Source: Fen-1308 sp035319125
Lineage (GTDB): Bacteria; Nitrospirota; Thermodesulfovibrionia; Thermodesulfovibrionales; Dissulfurispiraceae
Reading direction: 5' to 3'
DNA: 64,000 nt
NCBI GenBank assembly: GCA_035319125.1
Contig: DATHDG010000022.1
Span: 19,264-83,263, forward strand
Part shown: one piece after another, positions 33,585 through 40,611 of the stretch
How the letters are laid out: every line of letters begins with the position of its first letter
How positions within the stretch are numbered: position 1 is the stretch's first letter
Program-made: the position numbers and the translations under genes
The notes under the pieces: generated by a model
What the model was told of the DNA's origin: nothing
The model's database searches: none
What the model saw: only the letters and a program-made list of their open reading frames with translations

Positions 33585-34154
33585 TTATGAAATTAGTCTT
33601 TTCCCTGCTTCCAGGGCATCTTTCAAGGCGGTTGGATGCTCAAGAGCGGCACCTTTAGCATCGACTCCTAAAAAGGAGAGCACCTCGTGCTGTTTTACAC
33701 TAATGGTCCTGAAGAATGCAGTGCCTGTAGCGTCTGAGCAGGTCGTTCCTATCTCCTTCTTCATGCCTCCAACAAGCAGCAGGAGCCCTTTTCGTCCATA
33801 CGCGCCGGCGGGTATAGATTTCTTCAGGAGATATTTTTCACACCAGAATGCCTGACATCTGTCAATCATCGCTTTTATCTGCGCACTTAGAGCAAAGAAG
33901 AAAATAGGGGAAGCAAGGATAAATCTGTCGGCTCTGCGGATTGCTTCATAGATATCTGCCATATCATCGTTTATGATGCACTGACCATTTTTTTCGCAGG
34001 AGCCGCAGTCCTGGCAAGGCTTTATGCGCATGAAGTTCAGCTTGAAGAGCATGATTTCATGCCCTGCTTCTTTTATAGGCTTCAAAGTCTCTTCAAGCAA
34101 GATTTCAGTGTTGCCGCCCGGACGCGGGCTTCCCTGAAAAGCTACTATCTTCAT
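33585..34154 (-). CDS. NADPH-dependent FMN reductase / iron-sulfur flavoprotein
   Basis: 189 residues with a flavodoxin-like fold: FMN loop GSPRPGGNTE, ASPIFFFALSAQIKAMIDR, and a Cys cluster CQDCGSCEKNGQC (about 48-60) like the compact 4Fe-4S motif of archaeal/anaerobe iron-sulfur flavoproteins. Likely electron carrier for O2 or peroxide reduction with its neighbours rubrerythrin and FprA. Confidence 0.88.
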   Translation of the reverse strand: MKIVAFQGSPRPGGNTEILLEETLKPIKEAGHEIMLFKLNFMRIKPCQDCGSCEKNGQCIINDDMADIYEAIRRADRFILASPIFFFALSAQIKAMIDRCQAFWCEKYLLKKSIPAGAYGRKGLLLLVGGMKKEIGTTCSDATGTAFFRTISVKQHEVLSFLGVDAKGAALEHPTALKDALEAGKRLIS

Positions 34155-34163
34155 CTTCTGCTT

Positions 34164-34658
34164 TTACTCGACTTTCTTATATGCCTGCTTCTTTGACTTG
34201 CAAACCGGGCACTCATCAGGAGGCTCTCCTCCTACTGTATGACCGCAGACTGTGCAGACGTAATAATCTGTCTCCACGTTCTTGCCCAATTCTGCCAATG
34301 CTTTCTTGTATAGTTCAGCATGCACTTTCTCAACCTCATTTGCGTAGACAAAAGACCTTGCTGCATTCTTGTCACCTTCTGCCTCTGCCTCTGCTATCAT
34401 TTGAGGATACATCTTCTGAAATTCGAAAATCTCTCCTGCCATGGCGGCCTCAAGGTTTTCTTTCGTGCTTTTTATGCCGCCCATCTGTTTCAAATGGTTA
34501 TGCGCATGTATGGTTTCTGCCTCCGCAACAGCTTTAAACAATTTTGCAACCTGTTTGTAACCCTCCTGTTCGGCCTTTTTTGACCAGGCAAGATATTTTC
34601 TATTGGCTTGCGATTCGCCGGCAAATGCATTTTGAAGATTACTTTCGGTTTTAGACAT
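34164..34658 (-). CDS. rbr: Rubrerythrin
   Basis: 164 residues: ferritin-like diiron domain (about 1-130, NAFAGESQANRKYLAW and VAEAETIHAHNHL) and a C-terminal rubredoxin domain with CTVCGHTVGG and CPVCKSKK. Reduces hydrogen peroxide in anaerobes with electrons from a rubredoxin-like donor. Ten bases before the flavoprotein gene, fifteen after fprA. GAGGAAAT before ATG. Confidence 0.95.
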   Translation of the reverse strand: MSKTESNLQNAFAGESQANRKYLAWSKKAEQEGYKQVAKLFKAVAEAETIHAHNHLKQMGGIKSTKENLEAAMAGEIFEFQKMYPQMIAEAEAEGDKNAARSFVYANEVEKVHAELYKKALAELGKNVETDYYVCTVCGHTVGGEPPDECPVCKSKKQAYKKVE

Positions 34659-34672
34659 GATTTCCTCCTCAA

Positions 34673-35890
34673 TTATTCAAAGTTTTTATGGTATTCCCTG
34701 ACCTTTCTCGCAAAGGCTGCGCCATAGTCGTAAGCCTTCATATCGTCTTCTCTCGACGGACGATAAAGAACTTCAATTCCCGGTTCGAAAATTTCAAGCC
34801 CTAGCTTCTTGAAGAGTTCGTATGCCTCTTTCACAGCGCCGCCGCCCCATCCGTAGCTGCCGAACGCTCCTGCAATTCTATTCTTCGGTCTCAAACCTCT
34901 GAGATAAGTCAGGAAAGTGGCCACGCTCGGGTACATTATGTTATTCAGCGTCGGCGTTCCCAGCAGCAATCCTCTAGACCTCCAGAACTCTTTTACTGCA
35001 ACACTTTGCGGAGTTGCCCTAAGCTTGATGACCTTGCAGTCTACGCCCTCATCCCTTACCCCCTTCATCATCGGTATGGTCATCCGTTCGGTGCTATGCC
35101 ACATTGTATCGTATATAATCGCAATACTGAGTTCGGACTTTCCGTTAGCCATGTCGAGATACTTGTTAATCACCATCTCCGGATGTGCCCTGAAGATGAT
35201 CCCGTGGTCTGGAGCAATCATGTCAATCTCTATGCCTAGCTTCTTGATGTCGGCTATCTTGTTTTTCAGGATCGGACCGAAGGGCATCAGGATGTTGGCA
35301 TAATAGTCAATAATAGCGTCTTCAAGCTCCGACATGGACTGACAGGTCGTATATTCATCGTCGAATCTCGAGGCTGACGCTATGTGCTGGCCGAAACCAT
35401 CCTGACTGAAGAGAAGTTTCTCCTCTTTTACGTATGTCATCATGGAGTCCGGCCAGTGAAGCATCGGCGTTTCAAGGAAGAGAAGTGTTCTTTTGCCTAT
35501 GCTGAGCGTGTCTCCGGACTTGACAACCTTTATATTCCAGGGGGATATATCATAAAATCTGGAAAGACCCTTTCTGCCCTTATCAGTAATATAGATAGTA
35601 GCATCAGGGCATAAAGCTATTATCCTGTCTATACTCGTCATATGATCATTCTCTATATGGTTGATGATGATATTCTTGATTTTAGCGGGGTCGACTATAG
35701 ACCGGATATTTTGAATCGATATCTCGGCAAAATCGTGTTTAACAGTGTCCACAAGGGTTATCTCATCGTCAAGTATTAGATAGTTATTGTAAGTCGTGCC
35801 GCGCGGCGTTTCATAGCCATGGAAATCCCTTACAGCCCAGTCAATAGCTCCTACCCAAAAAATTCCATTTTTAAGTTCAACAGTCTTCAT
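34673..35890 (-). CDS. fprA: Flavodiiron protein (FprA, O2/NO reductase)
   Basis: 405 residues from ATG 35890, which follows GGAGGGGG. N-terminal beta-lactamase-like diiron domain (about 1-250) with ligands in NHIENDH, PMLHWPDSM, SQDGFGQH and APDHGIIF; C-terminal flavodoxin domain (about 255-400) with IIYDTMWHSTE and GSYGWGGGA. Reduces O2 to water (or NO to N2O). Central enzyme of this defence run. Confidence 0.95.
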   Translation of the reverse strand: MKTVELKNGIFWVGAIDWAVRDFHGYETPRGTTYNNYLILDDEITLVDTVKHDFAEISIQNIRSIVDPAKIKNIIINHIENDHMTSIDRIIALCPDATIYITDKGRKGLSRFYDISPWNIKVVKSGDTLSIGKRTLLFLETPMLHWPDSMMTYVKEEKLLFSQDGFGQHIASASRFDDEYTTCQSMSELEDAIIDYYANILMPFGPILKNKIADIKKLGIEIDMIAPDHGIIFRAHPEMVINKYLDMANGKSELSIAIIYDTMWHSTERMTIPMMKGVRDEGVDCKVIKLRATPQSVAVKEFWRSRGLLLGTPTLNNIMYPSVATFLTYLRGLRPKNRIAGAFGSYGWGGGAVKEAYELFKKLGLEIFEPGIEVLYRPSREDDMKAYDYGAAFARKVREYHKNFE

Positions 35891-36013
35891 GACCCCCTCC
35901 ATACTATCAGTAAATAAAAAAATTCGCCTGTGTTCTTCAGGCTACCTGGAATATTTCCGGGACGGTAAACGCAGCCGCCCCGGCGTCTCAGCATCAGTAG
36001 TTTATACTAAAAT

Positions 36014-36148
36014 CTATTTACATTCAAACCCTTCGCCGATCTTTTCCATGGCCCGACCACAGCACGACAGCACTCCGGCTCCGGACTTTGTCACGACAAC
36101 TTCATTAGTGCAAACAGTGCATTTATACTTCTGCCCGGTATCAGTCAT
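36014..36148 (-). CDS. Desulforedoxin-like protein, 44 residues
   Basis: ATG 36148 to TAG 36014, with AGGAGG upstream: starts MTDTGQKYKCTVCTNEVVV and ends in GFECK, with CTVC (residues 10-13) and the adjacent pair CC (29-30). This is the desulforedoxin FeS4 pattern (CxxC and CC), as in the N-terminal domain of desulfoferrodoxin, but without a superoxide-reductase domain. Probably an electron carrier to FprA or rubrerythrin. It is too short for usual gene calls. Confidence 0.88.
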   Translation of the reverse strand: MTDTGQKYKCTVCTNEVVVTKSGAGVLSCCGRAMEKIGEGFECK

Positions 36149-36158
36149 TTTCTACCTC

Positions 36159-36575
36159 CTATATCCCCAGCAAAGTCTGAAAAACATTATGATGCTCTTC
36201 CTCATCCGACAGTATACTTTCAAAGAGCTTCTTTGTAACTATGTCTCCCTCTGTTTCTGCGAGTGCGATAATTTCCTTGTAAAGTATGATGGCGTCTTCC
36301 TCTGCTTTTTTGTTGATCTTCAGCATTTCCTCGGCTGATTTGCCAATCTCAATAGGACTAGGCTTTGTAGTGGGAACACCGCCTAGATAATCGAGTCGCT
36401 CAGCAATGCTTTCAGCATGCTTCATCTCAGTAATGGCAGTTTTCTTGAATATCCCGCCGACAGACTCGGCGTTGATCCCCTTAATCATTACATGCTGCCA
36501 CATGTACTGAACACTGACCTGGATTTCACGTGCAATAGCGTCATTGAGTTTATCAATAAGTTTCTTGCTTGCCAT
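36159..36575 (-). CDS. Bacterioferritin-like ferritin
   Basis: 138 residues, four-helix bundle: LNDAIAREIQVSVQYMWQHV, IFKKTAITEMKHAESIAERL, NKKAEEDAIILYKEII and SILSDEEEHHNVFQTLL, with Glu/His ligands in each helix. Stores iron or detoxifies peroxide. Heme-binding Met unclear. Same strand and spacing as the oxidative-stress genes. Confidence 0.85.
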   Translation of the reverse strand: MASKKLIDKLNDAIAREIQVSVQYMWQHVMIKGINAESVGGIFKKTAITEMKHAESIAERLDYLGGVPTTKPSPIEIGKSAEEMLKINKKAEEDAIILYKEIIALAETEGDIVTKKLFESILSDEEEHHNVFQTLLGI

Positions 36576-36584
36576 TTCAGCCTC

Positions 36585-37193
36585 CTATTTCAGTGCTTCC
36601 GAGATTTTGCCCACTATTTTCTCAGAAGGTTTAAGTGTTTTAGATCCTGGTTCCCATTTGGCCGGGCAAACCTCTGCGGGTTTGTCAGCCACGTATTGGA
36701 AGGCTTTCATTTTACGTAATAGCTCATTGGAATTGCGGCCTACATTAAAGAAATTGACTTCTGAGCCGACTAGTTTTCCATTCGGATCGATAATAAAGGT
36801 GCCCCTTAATGCCAGCCCGCTTTCTTCATCGTAAACACCGAAGAGACTACAGAGTTCGCCCTTCTGGTCGGCGCCCATATGGTACTTAACGTTTTCAAGC
36901 AGTTTTTCCTGGTTGTACCAGCCATAGTGAACGAATTTTGTGTCAGTGCTGACAGACACTATTTCGCAGCCCATTTTTTTAAGGGTATCCTGCTTGTCGG
37001 CGAGATCAGCAAGTTCTGTCGGACAGATAAAAGTAAAATCAGCAGGGTAAAAGAATAGGATCGTCCATTTCTTTGCCTTTTTAGTAGCAGAAAGACTGAA
37101 TTTGCCAAATTTGCCGGTTGCAGGCTCAAACGTATCAATCTCAAAGTCCGGTACCGTGTTGCCGACTCCTAAACAACAACATACATCTTCCAT
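36585..37193 (-). CDS. Typical 2-Cys peroxiredoxin (AhpC/Tsa type)
   Basis: 202 residues. Peroxidatic Cys in ADFTFICPTE, resolving Cys in PAEVCPAKW, plus the GTFIIDPNGK region of the thioredoxin fold. An odd N terminus MEDVCCCLGVG with three Cys in a row is unlike most homologues and might bind a metal. Reduces peroxides; electron donor not next to it unless the small redox proteins serve. Confidence 0.93.
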   Translation of the reverse strand: MEDVCCCLGVGNTVPDFEIDTFEPATGKFGKFSLSATKKAKKWTILFFYPADFTFICPTELADLADKQDTLKKMGCEIVSVSTDTKFVHYGWYNQEKLLENVKYHMGADQKGELCSLFGVYDEESGLALRGTFIIDPNGKLVGSEVNFFNVGRNSNELLRKMKAFQYVADKPAEVCPAKWEPGSKTLKPSEKIVGKISEALK

Positions 37194-37260
37194 AACAGCC
37201 TCCTTGTTTTATTAATTAATGAATAAGCACTTTCATTCATAAGCTTAGATAATTCCAGCA

Positions 37261-37365
37261 TCAGCATTTTTGCATGGTGACTTTTTCGTTGCACTTCGGG
37301 CATTTCTGCGGCTTGCAGCGCCCATCCTTTGACGCTCCGCATTTAGAGCATTTAAAGGTAGCCAT
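37261..37365 (-). CDS. RCKP-type mini-rubredoxin, 34 residues
   Basis: ATG 37365 to TGA 37261, with AGGAGGTG upstream. Reads MATFKCSKCGASKDGRCKPQ, then KCPKC and ends QKC. Two CxxC pairs plus the RCKP sequence define the RCKP rubredoxin-like domain family. Expected to bind Zn or Fe. Lies directly after perR. Confidence 0.85.
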   Translation of the reverse strand: MATFKCSKCGASKDGRCKPQKCPKCNEKVTMQKC

Positions 37366-37383
37366 CAAATTCACCTCCTTGAT

Positions 37384-37779
37384 TTATTTTTTTTTGCAAT
37401 CGATACATAGCCCATAGAACTCAACATGATTGCCGATTATATCAAATCCCTTTCTAGTATCCTCGGGCAGAACCAAATCAAAGTCGATATCTAAATCTGC
37501 AATTTTTCTGCACCTCGAACAAATGAGATGGTGATGCCGCTGCAAGTTAGGGTCAAAGTGCCTTCTATTGGGGTCTATTGTGATCTCATTAATAACCCCA
37601 TGACGTTTAAGCGTCTCCAGAGTCTTATAAACAGTTGCCAGAGATATTGTTGGAAATTTCTTTGATATTTTTTTATAAATATCTTCAGCTGTCGGATGGT
37701 CTTTATTGCCCTCCAAAAATGAAATTATGGAAAGCCTCTGAGGAGTCATTTTAAGACCTAGTTCCTTGTATTTCATCAT
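37384..37779 (-). CDS. perR: PerR/Fur-family regulator
   Basis: 131 residues: winged-helix N domain (MTPQRLSIISFLEG, HPTAEDIYKKI, ATVYKTLETLKRHGVI), then the regulatory metal site HFDPNLQRHHHLIC and structural Zn site CSRC and CIDC. PerR rather than Fur is suggested by the downstream peroxide genes; the sensing Asp cannot be proven by eye. First gene of the run 37779-32313, with repeats over its own start-site region. Confidence 0.88.
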   Translation of the reverse strand: MMKYKELGLKMTPQRLSIISFLEGNKDHPTAEDIYKKISKKFPTISLATVYKTLETLKRHGVINEITIDPNRRHFDPNLQRHHHLICSRCRKIADLDIDFDLVLPEDTRKGFDIIGNHVEFYGLCIDCKKK

Positions 37780-37801
37780 ATCGCCAGCCGCCTTTAAACG
37801 A

Positions 37802-37827
37802 TAATAATAATTAGTTAATAATAATTA
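37802..37827. promoter_or_regulatory. Direct-repeat operator upstream of perR
   Basis: On the minus strand TAATTATTATTA occurs twice with two bases between (37802-37813 and 37816-37827), just downstream of the -10 box. Each half resembles an AT-rich Fur/PerR half-site array. Location fits autorepression. Confidence 0.55.
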
Positions 37828-37855
37828 TGTTAAGTTCAATTATAAAGATATTCAA
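37827..37855 (-). promoter_or_regulatory. Likely perR promoter
   Basis: TTGAAT (37850-37855), a 17-base spacer and TAACAT (37827-37832) on the minus strand, about 48 bases before the perR start. Confidence 0.5.
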
Positions 37856-37919
37856 GGGTCGATTTTCCTATATGGCTAATTTATATCAAAAAGAATGCCG
37901 ACATGCAAAGAAGTAAATG

Positions 37920-37949
37920 TTGAGAAGTTGCATTTCTCAGCGTTATTAT
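37920..37949 (+). promoter_or_regulatory. Promoter of ygiB-like operon with inverted repeat in the spacer
   Basis: TTGAGA (37920-37925), 18-base spacer and TATTAT (37944-37949). The spacer carries TGAGAA-7 nt-TTCTCA (37921-37939), a good operator shape between the boxes. Confidence 0.5.
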
Positions 37950-37982
37950 TAAAGGGAAGGTTATTGGAACCGGTAAGCCTGC

Positions 37983-38360
37983 ATGAAAAAAACACGTAAA
38001 ATAATGCTTACTTTATTAGCTTCGGCATGCCTTGCCGCATCGTCATGCAACTCTGAGCAAAAAACTCAGCAGGATGTGTATTCTTCCAATGATGCCTGCG
38101 CAAATGATTGGGGCAGCGATCAGTGCGAACAGGATCAAACAGGCACGCAAACTTATGGCCCTCATTATTATTTCTACGGGGGCAGACCATGGTATTTCCC
38201 AAGGGGTTATAATACTCCTGTCTCAGCTAGACCCGGCCAGGGGGCATATAACATGAGCCCCGGTTCGCATTCCATGCACGCAATCTCTTCGCTATCCTCC
38301 TCCCGGACCGTAAGGGGTGGCTTTGGTGGCTCATCTTTCTTTCATGGAGGTGGCTCGTAA
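37983..38360 (+). CDS. YgiB/DUF1190-like lipoprotein
   Basis: 125 residues. Signal peptide MKKTRKIMLTLLASACLAAS with a likely lipobox Cys near 22; the mature part holds DACANDWGSDQCEQ, aromatic GPHYYFYGGRPWYFPRGY and a Ser/Gly-rich tail GGFGGSSFF. This pattern fits the YgiB family. It overlaps the next gene by one base, as ygiB-ygiC do in enterobacteria. Confidence 0.8.
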   Translation: MKKTRKIMLTLLASACLAASSCNSEQKTQQDVYSSNDACANDWGSDQCEQDQTGTQTYGPHYYFYGGRPWYFPRGYNTPVSARPGQGAYNMSPGSHSMHAISSLSSSRTVRGGFGGSSFFHGGGS

Positions 38361-39493
38361 TGAAAAGAGTGGAAGTCGCCCAGCGCCGGGGATGGCAGGA
38401 AAAGTTCGAGGAACTCGGTTTCTCCTTTCATTCAATGGAAGGCGGTTACTGGAGCGAAGGTATATGTTATGAATTCAGCTCGGCTCAGATCGACCATATT
38501 GAAGATGTAACACAGGAACTGCATGAAATGAGCCTCAAGGCTGTCGATTATGTGATCTCAAGAAATCTGTTTTCTAGGATAGGTCTTGGAGAGAAGGCAG
38601 CTGTGCTGGTGAGAGAATCATGGAATAGATCAGAGATTTCTATTTATGGTCGTTTTGATTTCTCATATGATGGTTTGGCTGAGCCAAAACTGCTTGAATA
38701 CAACGCCGACACGCCTACTGCGTTGTATGAAGCCAGCGTTGCACAATGGATTTGGCTGGAGGACGTTTTCCCGAAATATGATCAATTTAACTCGATCCAT
38801 GAAAAGCTTATCGATGCTTTCGGAGTAGTCAAACGAAAGATGCCGATTATGTCCGGACTCTATTTTTGCAGTGTGAAGGACCATGAGGAAGACTATGTTA
38901 CTGTGGAATACATGCGCGACACTGCCAGTCAGGCCGGCATTAAAACCAAGCATATTTATATTGAGGACATCGGCTACAATCCTGACGAAGACAAATTTAT
39001 TGATGATGACGGATACCCCATAGAATTTATGTTCAAGCTATATCCATGGGAATGGCTCTTGGCCGATGAATTTGGGAAATATATCAGACCCGACGGTATT
39101 TCATTATATGAACCTGCGTGGAAAATGGTTCTTTCTGACAAAGGTATATTGCCAATACTATGGGAGATGTTTCCAGGTCATAAGAATCTGCTCCCAAGCT
39201 ATTTCGATCAATCGAAGCTGGAAGGCCGATTTGTCAAAAAACCTTTTTTTAGCCGGGAAGGTGCAAATATAGAGTTTAGAGGAGAAAGTTCCGTTATTTT
39301 GACTGACGGCACATACGGCGGTGAAGGGTTCATATATCAGGAAGCAAAGAAGCTTCCTTCTTTCGATGGCCGTTATCCGGTCATCGGTTCGTGGATCGTC
39401 AACGGGCTGGCAGCCGGAATAGGCATTCGTGAGGATGACACTCTGGTGACAAAGAACACTAGCAATTTCGTGCCGCATTACTTTACTGATTGA
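38360..39493 (+). CDS. ygiC: YgiC-like glutathionylspermidine synthase-family ATP-grasp protein
   Basis: 377 residues of the GSP synthetase-type ATP-grasp fold: FDFSYDGLAEPKLLEYNADTP, LYPWEWLLADEFG, GRFVKKPFFSREGANIEF and the end VIGSWIVNGLAAGIGIREDD. E. coli YgiC lacks proven GSP synthetase activity, so the reaction is uncertain; it may join an amine and a peptide. Second gene of ygiB-ygiC-DUF350, divergent from perR. Confidence 0.88.
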   Translation: MKRVEVAQRRGWQEKFEELGFSFHSMEGGYWSEGICYEFSSAQIDHIEDVTQELHEMSLKAVDYVISRNLFSRIGLGEKAAVLVRESWNRSEISIYGRFDFSYDGLAEPKLLEYNADTPTALYEASVAQWIWLEDVFPKYDQFNSIHEKLIDAFGVVKRKMPIMSGLYFCSVKDHEEDYVTVEYMRDTASQAGIKTKHIYIEDIGYNPDEDKFIDDDGYPIEFMFKLYPWEWLLADEFGKYIRPDGISLYEPAWKMVLSDKGILPILWEMFPGHKNLLPSYFDQSKLEGRFVKKPFFSREGANIEFRGESSVILTDGTYGGEGFIYQEAKKLPSFDGRYPVIGSWIVNGLAAGIGIREDDTLVTKNTSNFVPHYFTD

Positions 39494-39511
39494 GCCTTAT
39501 TTGGAGGGAAT

Positions 39512-39919
39512 ATGGAACTTGCAGCCGAATTTTCGGGCTTCATAAAGTTTCTTGCTTATTTTGCATCTGCGGCTTTCATGACAGCACTGTTTTTGTTTGC
39601 TTACTTAAGGATTACGCCATACAGGGAGCTGGACCTTATAGATCAAGGCAATGTTGCAGCGGCCTATAGTCTTAGCGGGGCTTTATTCGGCTTTATCATC
39701 CCTCTGGCGAGCGCAATAGTTCATAGCGTCAATTTTGGTGATATGCTTATATGGGGTGCGGTTGCGCTTGTCGTTCAGGTCTCGGTCTACCTGCTTGTGA
39801 GGCTGATGTTCAAAGGTTTGGCGACGGCGATAGGGGAGGGTGTTATTTCGAAGGGCTTGTTCCTCGGCGCGCTCTCGCTGGCAGCCGGCATTCTTAATGC
39901 TGCGTGCATGTCGTATTGA
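39512..39919 (+). CDS. DUF350 (YjfL-type) membrane protein
   Basis: 135 residues, about four hydrophobic helices, two repeated DUF350 units (FLFAYLRITPYRELDLIDQG, SGALFGFIIPLASAIVHS and LVRLMFKGLATAIGEG). YjfL family, often next to YgiC/YjfC and SpeE-like genes. Probably cotranscribed with the two upstream genes. Confidence 0.85.
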   Translation: MELAAEFSGFIKFLAYFASAAFMTALFLFAYLRITPYRELDLIDQGNVAAAYSLSGALFGFIIPLASAIVHSVNFGDMLIWGAVALVVQVSVYLLVRLMFKGLATAIGEGVISKGLFLGALSLAAGILNAACMSY

Positions 39920-39983
39920 CATACACACATATACCATACATACTAAAGCATATGATCAATGCATATAGCCTTGTGAGGATATT

Positions 39984-40175
39984 ATGAGAACAACCTTGAA
40001 CATAGAAGACGAATTGATCGAAAAGGCGATGAAGTTGACGGGCATAAGAGAAAAGACATTGCTTGTCAAACTTGGGCTTCAAGCCCTTGTCGCGAGGGAA
40101 AGCGCTAAAAGGCTTGCGAAAATGGGCGGGACTCAAAAGGGACTCGCCACGGTGCCTCGCAGAAGGGCAGAATAG
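39984..40175 (+). CDS. vapB: VapB-type antitoxin
   Basis: 63 residues: MRTTLNIEDELIEKAMKLTG, then EKTLLVKLGLQALVARESAKR; the VapB/DUF2191 pattern with an N-terminal DNA-binding strand. A gene for a PIN toxin follows after six bases. Ribosome site GAGGAT. Confidence 0.9.
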   Translation: MRTTLNIEDELIEKAMKLTGIREKTLLVKLGLQALVARESAKRLAKMGGTQKGLATVPRRRAE

Positions 40176-40181
40176 CAATAT

Positions 40182-40544
40182 ATGGTCCTTGTTGACACTT
40201 CAGTATGGGTGGCGCACCTGCGTGATGGAAACGACGCGCTTGAAGCACTATTGAACGAGGGACTTGTTGTAAATCATCCATTCGTAATAGGTGAGCTTGC
40301 ATGCGGAAATCTCAGAAACAGGACCGAGATATTATCGCTTCTTTATGCGCTGCCGGTTGCCTTAACAGTGGAGCATGAAGAGATACTGGATTTTATAGAG
40401 AATCATCGTCTGATGGGAAAGGGATTGGGCTATATAGATGTGCACCTATTGGCCTCAGCGATGTTGACCAAGGTTCGGCTTTGGACTCTCGATAAGAGAT
40501 TACATGATGTGGCATTTCAGTTGAAAACAGCGTATGAAGTGTAA
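40182..40544 (+). CDS. vapC: VapC PIN-domain toxin
   Basis: 120 residues with PIN acidic residues in MVLVDTSVWVAHLRDG, FVIGELACGN, GLGYIDVHLLASA and WTLDKRLHDVA. Ribonuclease toxin likely directed at tRNA or rRNA, as known for the family; target unknown. Forms a pair with vapB. Confidence 0.92.
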   Translation: MVLVDTSVWVAHLRDGNDALEALLNEGLVVNHPFVIGELACGNLRNRTEILSLLYALPVALTVEHEEILDFIENHRLMGKGLGYIDVHLLASAMLTKVRLWTLDKRLHDVAFQLKTAYEV

Positions 40545-40611
40545 AGAATATAAAGAAGGTAGCTGAAGATGCTTTGAGCCTGCCTTCTCCCTGCCGTGTT
40601 AGAATATTTTT

